Of a stretch of DNA of 64,000 nt, positions 1 to 8,731 are shown one piece after another. This stretch comes from Myxococcales bacterium (GTDB lineage: Bacteria; Myxococcota_A; Polyangia; Palsa-1104; JAEUJZ01): assembly GCA_016794505.1 (NCBI GenBank), contig JAEUJZ010000001.1, positions 122,126 through 186,125 on the forward strand, in the 5' to 3' direction. Under the pieces are notes generated by a model. That model made no database searches, was not told where the DNA came from, and saw nothing but the letters and a program-made list of their open reading frames with translations. Numbering within the stretch: the first letter of the stretch is position 1; the number at the start of each line of letters is the position of its first letter. The position numbers were made by a program, and so were the translations under genes.

Positions 1-326
1 AGCGCGCTTTCGAAATCCAAGCAGCCGATGTGTACGAGGTGGTTGTATTCGCCCAGGCTCAGGCCCAGCGAGTACTCGGCGGTGATGCCGTTTGCTTCCA
101 GCGTTTCCAGAAACAGGTGGTTGGCCAGAAAGACACCAACCTGCACGTCGCGGTTTTCCGCAAACGCGTCGGAGTTGTCACGGTGATACTGGTCCAGAAG
201 ATCGCGTCCCAGGATCTGCGAGGCCTGCTGCACGCGGGCGCGGTTTTCTGGCCGCAGAGCGAACAGCCGCTCGAACATTCCCGAGTCGCGCGAGCTTTGA
301 CCGGGGAACATGAAGACGCGCGTCAT
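1..326 (-). CDS. ACP S-malonyltransferase-like acyltransferase (partial, runs off left edge)
   Basis: The first 108 codons of an acyltransferase of the FabD/polyketide AT family, which moves a malonyl or other acyl group from CoA to an acyl carrier protein in the cytoplasm. Visible marks are FPGQ at residues 7-10 and GLSLGE at 88-93, the GxSxG nucleophile elbow with Ser90 as predicted nucleophile. The family is usually about 300 residues, so roughly two thirds, including the catalytic His, lie outside the window. The ATG follows the stop of the upstream oxoamine synthase gene after only 2 bases (TGA GC ATG), so the two are very probably translationally coupled. That pairing suggests acyl-chain or polyketide chemistry feeding the oxoamine synthase rather than housekeeping fatty acid synthesis. 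Substrate unknown. Confidence 0.8.
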   Translation of the reverse strand, partial: MTRVFMFPGQSSRDSGMFERLFALRPENRARVQQASQILGRDLLDQYHRDNSDAFAENRDVQVGVFLANHLFLETLEANGITAEYSLGLSLGEYNHLVHIGCLDFESA

Positions 327-328
327 GC

Positions 329-1615
329 TCACGACCCGAAGTTCTTGAGCGCCCCGCGCTGTCGCAGGCGCCGCACGATGGTGTCTTCGATGATGTTCAG
401 CGCATCGTCCAGATCCGCCTTGGTGTGCGCCGCCGTGACCGATGCCCGGAAGCGGACCTGCTCCTCCGGCACCGATGGATAGTCAACGGGAGCTAAGAAC
501 AGGCCTTTGTTGCGCATGTCGCGGCACAGCTCATAAAGACCGCGGCGATCGGGGCCGATGACCAGCGGCACGACATAGCTGCACGACTCGCCGGTATCGA
601 TGCCCAGGCCGCGCACGCGCGACCGGAAGTAGTTGGCGTTTTCCCACAGCCGCTTGCGGATCGATGGGTCGCGCTTGACGATTCCCAGGCCCGCCATGGC
701 CCCCGCCACGATGGCCGGAGGCAGCGCCGCCGAGAACGTGTACGAGTTGGCATAAAAGCGCATGTAGTCGATCGTCTGGCTCTTGCCAGCGACAAAGCCA
801 CCGACGGCAGCCAGAGCTTTACTGAACGTACCGTACAGAAGTCCGATGCGGCCTTCGACACCCAGGTGTTCGCTGGCGCCGCGGCCATTCTCGCCGCAGC
901 CCAGAAACGAGTGCGCTTCATCGAGGAACACCGGCACGCCCATGGCTTCGGCCATCGGCACAATGGCCTTGAGGTCGGCCATGTCGCCATCCATCGAGTA
1001 GATGCCTTCGACGATGACCATCTGGCGCTGGCCCTTGCCCTTGGCCAAGGTCTCTTCCAGCGCCTTCATGTCGTTGTGCGGGAACATGCGCAGCGTCGCG
1101 CCCGACAAGCGAACGCCGTCGATCAACGAGGCATGCGCCTTCGCATCGATGACCGCGATATCGCCCTTGCGCAGCAGGCCCTGCATCGATCCCAGTGCGC
1201 CGCCAAAGCCGCTGTTGAACAGCGTCGCTTGCTCGACTTGCAGGTGCTCGGCCAGCTTCTTTTCAAACTGGCGGTGCAGGTTGCTCATACCCGACAGGAC
1301 GGGCGATCCGCAGGCACCAAAGCCGTGCGTGTCGAGTGCTTCCTTGGCCGCGGCGATGACCTCGGGATGCTTGGCCATGCCCATGTAGTTGTAGGAAGAC
1401 AGGTTGATAATCGGACGCACGACGCCGTCGCACTCAAGCTGCGTGCGCGGCACGGCGGCTCCGTGCAGCGCGGGCTCGTACAGCGACATGCCCCAGGATC
1501 CGGTGCGGCGCCATTCGATGTAGTCCGACGGCGGGATCAATGGGTTCGTGCTGTCGGGATCCCCGAACAGGAAGTCGGCGAGGCTGTAGTTCTCTGCTTG
1601 CGATAGATCCATCAC
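329..1615 (-). CDS. Alpha-oxoamine synthase family PLP enzyme (serine palmitoyltransferase/AONS-like)
   Basis: A 428-residue fold-type I PLP enzyme of the family containing serine palmitoyltransferase, 8-amino-7-oxononanoate synthase, KBL and ALA synthase. These condense an amino acid with an acyl thioester, losing CO2. Key residues are visible: the cofactor-stacking His161 in AHASLIDG, Asp232 and His235 in LDEAHS, and the PLP Lys266 in GTFSKALA. The roughly 60-residue N-terminal extension ahead of the core is longer than in biotin-type AONS and resembles oxoamine synthases of lipid and polyketide loci. The ATG is preceded by GGTGGAG; a second ATG directly follows, with slightly better spacing. 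A sigma-54-type promoter lies 51 bp upstream. Coupling to an ACP acyltransferase suggests an acyl-ACP donor. A first step of sphingolipid-like or amino-ketone metabolite synthesis is plausible, but the amino acid substrate cannot be read from the sequence. Confidence 0.85.
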   Translation of the reverse strand: MMDLSQAENYSLADFLFGDPDSTNPLIPPSDYIEWRRTGSWGMSLYEPALHGAAVPRTQLECDGVVRPIINLSSYNYMGMAKHPEVIAAAKEALDTHGFGACGSPVLSGMSNLHRQFEKKLAEHLQVEQATLFNSGFGGALGSMQGLLRKGDIAVIDAKAHASLIDGVRLSGATLRMFPHNDMKALEETLAKGKGQRQMVIVEGIYSMDGDMADLKAIVPMAEAMGVPVFLDEAHSFLGCGENGRGASEHLGVEGRIGLLYGTFSKALAAVGGFVAGKSQTIDYMRFYANSYTFSAALPPAIVAGAMAGLGIVKRDPSIRKRLWENANYFRSRVRGLGIDTGESCSYVVPLVIGPDRRGLYELCRDMRNKGLFLAPVDYPSVPEEQVRFRASVTAAHTKADLDDALNIIEDTIVRRLRQRGALKNFGS

Positions 1616-1975
1616 TCCACCAGCTGGGTTCGCCCGGCGCGGGCTACACGTTTCGCTGGAGGCTCTGCAAGATGGGCGCCATGCTTCCCAAGTACGCTGT
1701 CTTGCCCCCAGCTCATGCCGCTTTCCGTCGTCGAGCGAGCCCCCTTTCTGCGCTCGTTGGCGTGTCAGAATTTCGACAGAACAACGGCCAATTTTGCACG
1801 AAACTCAGGCGGAAGAATGACGCATTGCGGCGAGCGAAAACGCACACGGCTCCGTCGAGAATTCTCATCAATTGGGTGATTAGACCAGCTGCACAGAACC
1901 CGCCGATCCTGCATCGATCCAGCGCGCAAAGCGTGCGTCCACGCGCAGTGGGAACAGCGGTGGGAGGAAGCGCGA
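1616..1975. other. 360-bp non-coding gap within the minus-strand lipid operon region
   Basis: No convincing gene on either strand: the open frames crossing it have no family features and overlap the flanking genes. Its one clear signal is the sigma-54-type element at 1666-1681 facing the oxoamine synthase gene. The A/T-rich patch at about 1780-1880 differs from its surroundings and could hold enhancer-type sites, but I see no clear repeat. The gap suggests that the E2-like gene upstream and the oxoamine synthase are separate transcription units. Confidence 0.5.
1666..1681 (-). promoter_or_regulatory. Sigma-54 (-24/-12) promoter candidate for the oxoamine synthase operon
   Basis: On the minus strand this reads TGGCGCC-CATC-TTGCA. 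The consensus is TGGCACG-N4-TTGCA, so 10 of the 12 defined positions match, with the required 10 bp between the -24 GG and the -12 GC. The predicted transcription start lies about 40 bases before the ATG at 1615. If real, expression needs RpoN and an enhancer-binding activator, which are abundant in myxobacteria. Found by eye only. Confidence 0.5.
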
Positions 1976-2920
1976 CTACCGGGAAGCGGGAGGAATAAGG
2001 GGCGGTCGATCGCTGCCGTCTTCGTTCAGGCAGCCGAGGTGCTTGAAGGGATCGTTCAGCACCTCGTTGACGCCGTCGATGCCAAAGCGAGCCGTGAGAC
2101 CGTCGTCGATGCGCTCGTCGTAGCTGTAGCGAATCGGCAGCGTCTTTTCGATGACGATCTGGCCGTTGCGCACCACCGGGCGGTCTTCCAGCTTGCCGAC
2201 CATCATGAACAGCGGCGAGGTGCCCCACTCGAACAAGTGGTGATAACCGGGGGCCATGCCGACCGAGCCGAGGTTGGCGATAAAGACCGTCGTATAGAAC
2301 GCGTCGCCCTCGATAAACGCACCGGGCAGGATGTTGTGATAGTCCATCCACTGAAACAGCCGCACACCCAGCGCCAGAAGCGGCCGCGGCATCGCCAGCA
2401 GCAGATCGAACTCTTTGTCTTGCGACGTGCGCACGTCGGTGCGCTCGTAGTTGACCTTGCCGTTGATGCGCTCGCATAGCTCGCGGAAGCTCTCACCCTC
2501 TCGGCCCGGCATCTTGACCGCGGACAGCTTGGCTTCTTTGTTCAAGCGCTGGCGCTTCATCGAAAACGAGATCCAGAGGCCCTTGCGCTGATACAGGCGC
2601 TTGCCGACCAGGAACTGGTTCATCTTGGGGTTGCGATGTGCTGAATGGATGCACGCACCGACGAGCAGATGCGTGATGTCACACTCAAACTTGCCCTTGG
2701 TGGCTTCCAGATAACGCAAGAGCGGCTCGGCGTTGACCGAGGTGTCGAAGTACACGACGGACTCGTTGCGCGTCTTCATCACGTACCCCAGCATGCGCCG
2801 GTACGGATGCACGTACTTGATCAGCGTCCCGTCGGGTCGCGACGTCTTGGTGTTGAGCAGGATCCACAGGAGCACGACGACTCCGACGACGATCCATACA
2901 ATGGGGATGGACTCAGGCAT
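1976..2920 (-). CDS. Membrane-anchored E2-like (2-oxoacid dehydrogenase acyltransferase fold) protein lacking the catalytic His
   Basis: A 314-residue protein with one N-terminal membrane helix (residues 6-22) and a domain resembling the catalytic domain of dihydrolipoamide acyltransferases and chloramphenicol acetyltransferase. The core is recognisable from IANLGSVGM near 214-222, like the E2 SNLG motif, and from the terminal active-site block. There the family DHRxxDG is DERIDDG (268-274), so the catalytic His is Glu269 while Asp273 and Gly274 are kept. It has no lipoyl domain and no E1/E3-binding domain, so it is not a pyruvate dehydrogenase E2. The start has a good GGAGG about 6 bases upstream. 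It lies 360 bp before the oxoamine synthase on the same strand, which suggests acyl transfer in the same lipid or metabolite pathway, or a non-catalytic binding role. Confidence 0.7.
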   Translation of the reverse strand: MPESIPIVWIVVGVVVLLWILLNTKTSRPDGTLIKYVHPYRRMLGYVMKTRNESVVYFDTSVNAEPLLRYLEATKGKFECDITHLLVGACIHSAHRNPKMNQFLVGKRLYQRKGLWISFSMKRQRLNKEAKLSAVKMPGREGESFRELCERINGKVNYERTDVRTSQDKEFDLLLAMPRPLLALGVRLFQWMDYHNILPGAFIEGDAFYTTVFIANLGSVGMAPGYHHLFEWGTSPLFMMVGKLEDRPVVRNGQIVIEKTLPIRYSYDERIDDGLTARFGIDGVNEVLNDPFKHLGCLNEDGSDRPPLIPPASR

Positions 2921-3108
2921 GCGTAACCTCCGGGGCTGGGAGTTTCACCACCCAACTGCACAGGGGTCAAGCGTCTTTGCCAACCGGCACACGGCGCGCA
3001 TCGCCAGGCCGTAGCAGGCGCACCCACGATCGACCTGCCCAGGCCACCGGGCGGCTGCGTATTCCACGCGCGCGACTGCGTCGCCATACTACGCAGCAGG
3101 GGGATGGG

Positions 3109-3579
3109 ATGGGTCCTGCGCAGCAATCGGGCCAGACGCATGTTCTTTCTGACGAGTGGACGCCCCTTGGGCTGCACCGCTGGCGCTTCACACCGCCGAT
3201 CCTGTGGATCGACCTACATGGCGAGTTTCTGGAGCGCGACTTCGATGAGTACATCGGGACATACAGCAAGATCTTTGCCGCGAATCCGAACATCGGTCTG
3301 ATTGCCAATACGGCTCAGATGAAGGGCACCAGCCCCGAAGTGAGACGGCGAATTCCCGTCGAGATCCCCAACAACGGCCCATCCATTCCCATTGCCCTTC
3401 TGGGGGCTACCCTGGCGGTGCGCACCTTGATCACGCTGGTGGCCAACGGCCAGCGCTTGTTGTTTCGTCGCGAGCTGCCCATCGCGTTCTTCAGCGATGA
3501 AAAAGCAGCCCAGGCGTGGGTGCTTCAGCGCATTGCCGAGCGGGCGCGCAGTCAAGGATCCCTGTCTGCCAGTCGCTGA
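3109..3579 (+). CDS. STAS/SpoIIAA-like domain protein
   Basis: A 156-residue soluble protein with the alternating strand/helix pattern of the small STAS-like proteins common in myxobacterial genomes: a strand with LWIDLHGEF near residues 30-38, then a FLERDFDEYI helix, a second hydrophobic strand at IGLIANTA and a C-terminal helix rich in Ala and Arg. No catalytic motif is visible. STAS-like proteins usually act as regulatory binding partners, but a specific partner cannot be named. I chose the ATG at 3109 because it follows AGCAGGGGG; the same frame opens earlier at 2977, but that extension is Arg-rich and resembles translated non-coding DNA. A CTGCGT/ACGCAG hairpin (3076-3096) lies just ahead of the ribosome site. 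Confidence 0.6.
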   Translation: MGPAQQSGQTHVLSDEWTPLGLHRWRFTPPILWIDLHGEFLERDFDEYIGTYSKIFAANPNIGLIANTAQMKGTSPEVRRRIPVEIPNNGPSIPIALLGATLAVRTLITLVANGQRLLFRRELPIAFFSDEKAAQAWVLQRIAERARSQGSLSASR

Positions 3580-3628
3580 GTTCGCTCTTGGTGAAAGCGC
3601 TTCGCCCGGCCCCGATCCAGCACGCGGC

Positions 3629-5089
3629 TCACGGTGCGCTGCGCCGCGGGATGTAGACGAACACGCTTTCGCTCTGCGCCACAAGCTGATAGCGGTCGCG
3701 CAGGACCGGCAGCACTCCCCTTGGCAGTCGATCGGCGTGACCTAGCTGCGGCGTGTCTTCGACGGGAAAGTGCAGGATCACGGCAGCCACCTGCCCTGTG
3801 GAAAGCTTGGCCAAAAGCCCGCTTGCGTCCCAGCGCCCGGTCTGCGCGAGCTGTGTCGCCAAGTACGAAATAACCAGCGGTGGCCGACCCACGCGCGTCG
3901 TGTACCACGGTGTCTCGGCCACCACCGGCCCCGGATGCTCGGCCAGGATGCGCTGCACCAGCGCCTGATCCGACACCTGCCGCGGCCAGATCCAGCCCAC
4001 GTGATAGACCGTCAAGCCCAGCGTTACGCCCAGCATCGACAGCGCGTGCAGAAGCGAAAGGCGGGGCCCGATCAGACGCTCAAACGCGATGGGTAAAAGC
4101 ACGCTCAATGCGGTGATGAGCTCGATGGTGTAGTTCGCGCCCGATCCGCGACGCCCTAGCGCCAGCAGCCACAGAACGCCGAGCAGCGCGGCGGCGGCCC
4201 AGGGTCCGAGCACGCTCCTCGCAGCGGGCGACCACTCGGCTCGCCGATGCACGAGCGTCGCAGCGAGAGCGATCCCAGGAAACAGCGGCAATCCCCAGAT
4301 GGCAAGCTGCACCGCGAAGTAGCCCGGCATCCACGGCGCTCGCGTCCACTGCACAAGTGGCGCGAACAGGTCGAGCGCCCACAGCGCAACGCCAAGCGGC
4401 AGCACCAACGAGACACCCAGCAGGCAGGCGTCTTTGCGCGTCTCGGCATGGGCCACCGCCCATAGACCGGTTCCCATCGGCAACACCACCAGGCTGTGCT
4501 TGGTCAGCACGGCGATGCAAAACAGCAGCCCGCTCAAAACCGGCCAGCCTTGGACCCGCAGAGCCGCGAGCGTCACTGCGACCACGGCAAAGCCCAGACC
4601 CGCTGTGTCGGGAAAGCACGACGACGCGTTGTATGCCGCCGCGCCTGAGCCACCAAGCAAGATGGCCGCCACCAGCCCCGTCGTCCGACTGCCACTGGCA
4701 CGGGCTGCGGACCAGCCGACCCCTAGCATCGCGATCACAAAGCCCAAAAGGGACAGCACCGCCCCCGTGCGCAAGATCGCCGCATCCGACGGAGCCAGCC
4801 ACGCCACCGCATGCATATAAAGCGGCGGATAGTTCGAAAGCCGCATTGGCAGACCGGGCCCGCCTTCGGCCGCCGACAGGGCAGATGCGCCGGCCATCGG
4901 GCTGCCATAGACGGCTTCCCCGTGGCGCAGCAGCCAGATCCACGTGCCCGTGTCTCCGTCGCTGTACAGGTACGGCGTGCCATAGAAAAGAGCCGCGCAC
5001 CAAAACGCCAGCATCGCGGCGAAGGACAGCACAAGCACGCGATGCAGCGGCCGGCGCCAAAGCGACGCGATCAAGGAAGGCAGGGACAT
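3629..5089 (-). CDS. GT-C fold membrane glycosyltransferase, family 39-like
   Basis: A 486-residue integral membrane protein with about 9-11 hydrophobic segments and short loops. After the first helix (about 18-35) comes a loop with SDGDTG (43-48); an acidic pair in the first extracytoplasmic loop is the usual metal/catalytic site of GT-C transferases, which move sugars from polyprenyl-phosphate donors. A C-terminal soluble part of about 100 residues follows the last helix. The overall plan resembles the protein at 37168-38856, suggesting distant paralogy. Donor and acceptor are unknown. The site-2-type protease gene lies 60 bp upstream on the same strand, so co-transcription is possible. The ribosome site ahead of the ATG is weak. 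Confidence 0.7.
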   Translation of the reverse strand: MSLPSLIASLWRRPLHRVLVLSFAAMLAFWCAALFYGTPYLYSDGDTGTWIWLLRHGEAVYGSPMAGASALSAAEGGPGLPMRLSNYPPLYMHAVAWLAPSDAAILRTGAVLSLLGFVIAMLGVGWSAARASGSRTTGLVAAILLGGSGAAAYNASSCFPDTAGLGFAVVAVTLAALRVQGWPVLSGLLFCIAVLTKHSLVVLPMGTGLWAVAHAETRKDACLLGVSLVLPLGVALWALDLFAPLVQWTRAPWMPGYFAVQLAIWGLPLFPGIALAATLVHRRAEWSPAARSVLGPWAAAALLGVLWLLALGRRGSGANYTIELITALSVLLPIAFERLIGPRLSLLHALSMLGVTLGLTVYHVGWIWPRQVSDQALVQRILAEHPGPVVAETPWYTTRVGRPPLVISYLATQLAQTGRWDASGLLAKLSTGQVAAVILHFPVEDTPQLGHADRLPRGVLPVLRDRYQLVAQSESVFVYIPRRSAP

Positions 5090-5149
5090 GGGCGATGGGT
5101 TCTCAGGTACTTGGGGCAGGACGGCGAAGGCCGATCGAGGCGGACGACA

Positions 5150-5908
5150 CTAGCCAACCAGGCTTCGGAGGCCCAAGAGGTACAAGCGCGACAGGATGTG
5201 GAACGGCATCATGATGTAGCCAAGCGGACTCGCTCCGCCGATGCCACCCAGCAGAATCAGCGCCAGGAAGATGAACGAGCCATAGCGGAACAGCGTGTCC
5301 CGGATGAAGGCCAGGCTGTTCGGCAGAAACTCCAGGAACACGCGGCCATCCAATGGCGGAATCGGCAGCAGGTTGAAGAACATCAGACCGAAGTTCATCG
5401 CGATAAGCCGCGAGCACATCTCCATCGCGTCTTTTCTGCCTAGCTTGCCAAAGACCAGATAGGCCACCGAGATCACGAGCGCCAAGAGCAGGTTCATCGC
5501 CGGCCCCGCCACAGCGACGAAGAAACGGATCGTCCGCATCGAAAAGCGCCGCGTCAGGTACGCCGGATGTCCGGTCCATTCGACGGGCTTCCCCCAGGCG
5601 AGCGGGATCGCGGCCCCAAGCGCCATCAGCGCCGGGAAGATCACCGTGCCCAGCGGATCGATATGGCGCAGCGGATTCAGCGTCACGCGCCCTTGCTGGC
5701 GGGGCAGCGGGTCTCCCATGCGATCGGCGACCCAAGCGTGTCCGAATTCATGCACCGTGATGCACAGGATAAGCGCCGTCACGCTGACGACGACGTGCGC
5801 CGCCAGCTGCAGCCCGCTGCTCGCTAACTGCGCGGCCACAAGGGCCAGCGAATGCAGATGCGCACCCGCCGCGGTATTCCCCAGAAGAACAAGCGATGGT
5901 TCGAGCAT
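5150..5908 (-). CDS. Site-2 protease (M50) family membrane metalloprotease
   Basis: A 252-residue polytopic protein with both signatures of intramembrane zinc proteases: HEFGH at 53-57 inside a hydrophobic helix (two zinc-ligand His and the catalytic Glu) and NLLPIPPLDG at 179-188, whose Asp187 gives the third ligand. A third conserved region, GPAMNL (135-140), is also present. There is no PDZ domain, so it is the short YwhC/FtsH-independent type rather than RseP. These enzymes cut membrane-embedded substrates, often regulatory proteins. No anti-sigma factor gene is adjacent, so the substrate is unknown. Confidence 0.88.
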   Translation of the reverse strand: MLEPSLVLLGNTAAGAHLHSLALVAAQLASSGLQLAAHVVVSVTALILCITVHEFGHAWVADRMGDPLPRQQGRVTLNPLRHIDPLGTVIFPALMALGAAIPLAWGKPVEWTGHPAYLTRRFSMRTIRFFVAVAGPAMNLLLALVISVAYLVFGKLGRKDAMEMCSRLIAMNFGLMFFNLLPIPPLDGRVFLEFLPNSLAFIRDTLFRYGSFIFLALILLGGIGGASPLGYIMMPFHILSRLYLLGLRSLVG

Positions 5909-6018
5909 GTCGTGAGTATCCCCCCGTCGGGAAGTCGGGTCAATGCACGCCGCCGCTAGAGCACGATCGCGCGGCCATGCGCACCAAGAAGCCCGCTGCA
6001 GCGCACGGGCCGCACGCG

Positions 6019-7074
6019 CTAGAGACCCTTTTCAATTGCGTCATCTCGACGAAGCCGACGCAAGAAAGGCAGCCTGCTCTGCGCGACGTGAAGCAGCCAG
6101 TCACGCGCCAGCTCTGCGGTGCTGGGTCGTTCCTGCGGCGACGGCCCTCGGCCTCGATAGTACGCGTCGGTGGCATAGAAATTCTCAAGCCCGATTCCCG
6201 GCTCGTCTTTGATCGTGCTCCAGTAGTCATAGAGTTCGACGTCCTTGCCCTGCAGCGCCGCCCGTGCCTCGGCGTCGTACTGACTGTTGCGCCAGATCTC
6301 GACCATGTACTCGCGCGTCTTCAAAAAGGCCAGGTTGCGGTCGAGGTGCGGGCCGCGCTGCGCGAAGTCCATGAAGATGGCCATGCGACACGGATGCGGC
6401 GGGCATAGAAGCAGACCGGGCAGTGGATCGAGCTGCGCTCCGACGCGACGGGCCAGGCGATCCGCCAGCTTCGGCAAGCGCCCAGGCAGATGCGGCTGTG
6501 GGCTGGGTTCCACGGTCCAGTGACGCGGAAAGCGAAGCTGAACCCCCTTTGCGGCGTGCGTCATGGTCAGCGGCCACATCACGACATCGCCGGGCTGCGA
6601 CGCGACATAGACGGTCTCGCCTGCGTGCAGATCGCGCCCTGGCCGCGGTCGATGCGATCCCTGGCGGAGGTTCACGCCCCCCGAGTAGCGCGCGTGATCC
6701 TGCAGATACAAGCCGAAGCGAAGCACGGTGTACGGGCTGCAGAAATCCGGGCCGTGTGCATCGTTGCGGTCGGCGTTGTCCTTGTGCCACACCGAAGCCT
6801 GCCCCATGCCGATGTTGGCTGAGCTATCGCCGTAGTAGCAGGGCCGCGTTCCCAGAGCCAGCCTCGCCAAGCGCAGCATGCGGTCATCCAGCAGCACCGG
6901 GCGCAGCGTCGGAATCGACAGCAAGTCGCGCGTCGTGATGCCCGTCTCGGCCCCGATGACGCCGCGCACCGCCTGCCGCATGGCTTCGACTTCATCGAGC
7001 GAAAAGACGTTGGCAATGACCTGAAAACCATCACGACGGAACTGCTCTGCGTCGAACGCCGGCATGCGCTTCAT
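6019..7074 (-). CDS. Phytanoyl-CoA dioxygenase (PhyH) family Fe(II)/2-oxoglutarate oxygenase
   Basis: A 351-residue soluble protein of the PhyH family, which hydroxylates small molecules, lipids or secondary metabolites using Fe(II), O2 and 2-oxoglutarate. The facial triad is visible as His97 and Asp99 in WHKDN and His173 in MTHAAKG, with Arg181 in QLRFPRHW suited to bind 2-oxoglutarate. The N-terminal FRRDGFQVI (12-20) is typical of the family. The C-terminal 150 residues extend past the double-stranded beta-helix core and contain a Pro-rich stretch. Neighbours are a protease and lpdA, which do not reveal a substrate. It appears to be monocistronic, with 79 bp to lpdA upstream. Confidence 0.8.
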   Translation of the reverse strand: MKRMPAFDAEQFRRDGFQVIANVFSLDEVEAMRQAVRGVIGAETGITTRDLLSIPTLRPVLLDDRMLRLARLALGTRPCYYGDSSANIGMGQASVWHKDNADRNDAHGPDFCSPYTVLRFGLYLQDHARYSGGVNLRQGSHRPRPGRDLHAGETVYVASQPGDVVMWPLTMTHAAKGVQLRFPRHWTVEPSPQPHLPGRLPKLADRLARRVGAQLDPLPGLLLCPPHPCRMAIFMDFAQRGPHLDRNLAFLKTREYMVEIWRNSQYDAEARAALQGKDVELYDYWSTIKDEPGIGLENFYATDAYYRGRGPSPQERPSTAELARDWLLHVAQSRLPFLRRLRRDDAIEKGL

Positions 7075-7153
7075 GCGCGGCTTGTTACCTTGCAGACGCG
7101 GCCGGGGTCAAGCGACGATCACGCGCGTCTGAACAGCCGGCCCATCGGCGAGG

Positions 7154-8590
7154 CTAGCTGCGCTTTTGACCGCCACCTGGGACGTGTGGCGACTCACCGA
7201 GCGCCGCCTTGGCAGCTTCCATCACGGCCTCGCCCAGCGTCGGGTGCGGATGGATCGTCAGAGCCACGTCGTGCAGGAAGGCTCCCATTTCCAGCATGAA
7301 GGCGCCTTCGCTGATCAGGTCGGTGGCGTTGGGACCGACGATGTGCAAGCCCAATACCTGCAGCGTGCTGTCGTCGGCGACAATCTTGACGAAGCCATCG
7401 GTCTCTAACCCGGCCACTGCGCGTCCCAGGGCGGCAAAGTTGTAACGGCCGGTGCGGACCTTGTGCCCTTGCTCGATGGCCTGCTTTTCGGTCAGGCCGA
7501 CGCAAGCAATTTCGGGGTCGGTAAAGATGACAGCCGGGATCGCCACCACGTCCATCTCGGCCTTGTGGCCCGCGATGACTTCGGCGACCACTTCGCCCTC
7601 GCGCGAGGCTTTGTGCGCCAGCATCGGCTGCCCAGCCAGGTCGCCAATCGCAAAGATGGTGGGAACATTGGTGCGCCCCTGCCGATCGACCGGCACAAAG
7701 CCGCGCGAGTCGACTTTGACCCCCACCTCGGACAGGCCCAGGTTTTCTGAGTTCGGCCGCCTTCCGACCGTGACCAGGATGTGATCGCAGTCGATGGCCA
7801 GCTCTTTGTCCTTCTGGCCCTCGGCGGCGCGCGGCACCACCCACAGCTTCAGCCCGGACGGCGACTCTTCATAGCGCAGCGCCTTGTGCATAAGATGCAC
7901 ATCGACGCCCAGCTTCTTGAGCTTGCGGGCGACGACATTGACCAGGTCGGGATCGTTGCCCGGCAGCAGCTGATCGGTGTACTCGACGACGCTGACCTTG
8001 GCCCCCAGCTTGGCCCACATGATGCCGAGCTCTAGCCCGATATAGCCGCCGCCGATCACCGCCAAGCGCTTGGGCACATCGCGCAGCGCCAGGCCTCCTG
8101 TCGAGTCATGAATGCGCTGGTTGTCGACGACAAATCCCGGCACCGTGATCGGGCGTGAGCCCGTGGCGAGGATGATCTGATCGGCCTCGATGGTCAGCTT
8201 GCCGTCGGGCCCTTCGACCTCCACCACGCGATGGCTGCGCAGCTTGGCCGTGCCCATCACTAGCTGAGCGCCCGCGCTCTTAAGCAGCGACCGCACACCA
8301 TTGGTCATCTTGTCGACGACCGTCCCCTTCCAGCTCATCAGCTTGGCGATGTCGATCGACAGGCCGCTAACCGCGATGCCCATGGTCTCGACATGCGCGA
8401 GCTTTTCATACTGCTTGGCCGCCGCGATCAAGGCCTTGGATGGAATGCAGCCGACGTTCAGACAGACGCCGCCGACCAGCTCTTTTTCGACGCAGACGAC
8501 CTTCTTGCCGAGCTGCCCGGCGCGCACTGCCGCGACATACCCGCCGGGACCCGAGCCGATGACAGCAACCTCGGTACGAATGTTTTGCAT
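7154..8590 (-). CDS. lpdA: Dihydrolipoyl dehydrogenase
   Basis: A 478-residue flavoprotein (E3) that reoxidises dihydrolipoamide with NAD+ in pyruvate, 2-oxoglutarate, branched-chain or glycine-cleavage complexes. The FAD-binding GSGPGGYVAA (12-21) and the redox disulfide in GGVCLNVGCIPSK (Cys43 and Cys48) are intact, as are the NAD-binding GGGYIGLELG and the C-terminal HPHPTLGE His-Glu dyad. Length is normal. No E1 or E2 gene lies beside it, so it probably serves complexes encoded elsewhere. The membrane E2-like protein at 1976-2920 lacks a lipoyl domain and is not its partner. The C terminus is slightly extended with a charged Gly/Lys/Arg tail. Confidence 0.95.
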   Translation of the reverse strand: MQNIRTEVAVIGSGPGGYVAAVRAGQLGKKVVCVEKELVGGVCLNVGCIPSKALIAAAKQYEKLAHVETMGIAVSGLSIDIAKLMSWKGTVVDKMTNGVRSLLKSAGAQLVMGTAKLRSHRVVEVEGPDGKLTIEADQIILATGSRPITVPGFVVDNQRIHDSTGGLALRDVPKRLAVIGGGYIGLELGIMWAKLGAKVSVVEYTDQLLPGNDPDLVNVVARKLKKLGVDVHLMHKALRYEESPSGLKLWVVPRAAEGQKDKELAIDCDHILVTVGRRPNSENLGLSEVGVKVDSRGFVPVDRQGRTNVPTIFAIGDLAGQPMLAHKASREGEVVAEVIAGHKAEMDVVAIPAVIFTDPEIACVGLTEKQAIEQGHKVRTGRYNFAALGRAVAGLETDGFVKIVADDSTLQVLGLHIVGPNATDLISEGAFMLEMGAFLHDVALTIHPHPTLGEAVMEAAKAALGESPHVPGGGQKRS

Positions 8591-8731
8591 GATGGGTTCC
8601 TTCTGGTAAGCGCTGCGAGATTACTCACAGTCGCCCCGTTCGCATAGTGGGCAGATGGTGGGTGGCTCGCGCGCCGGAAGCAAGCCTTCGCAGGTGCTGC
8701 GGCAGACGGGCCGAGTGCGTCGCCGCGTGGG

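Noticed and set aside
1976..8590. E2-like protein and lpdA as parts of a 2-oxoacid dehydrogenase complex
   Set aside because: The E2-like protein has a membrane anchor, lacks lipoyl and binding domains and the catalytic His, and the genes are over 4 kb apart.
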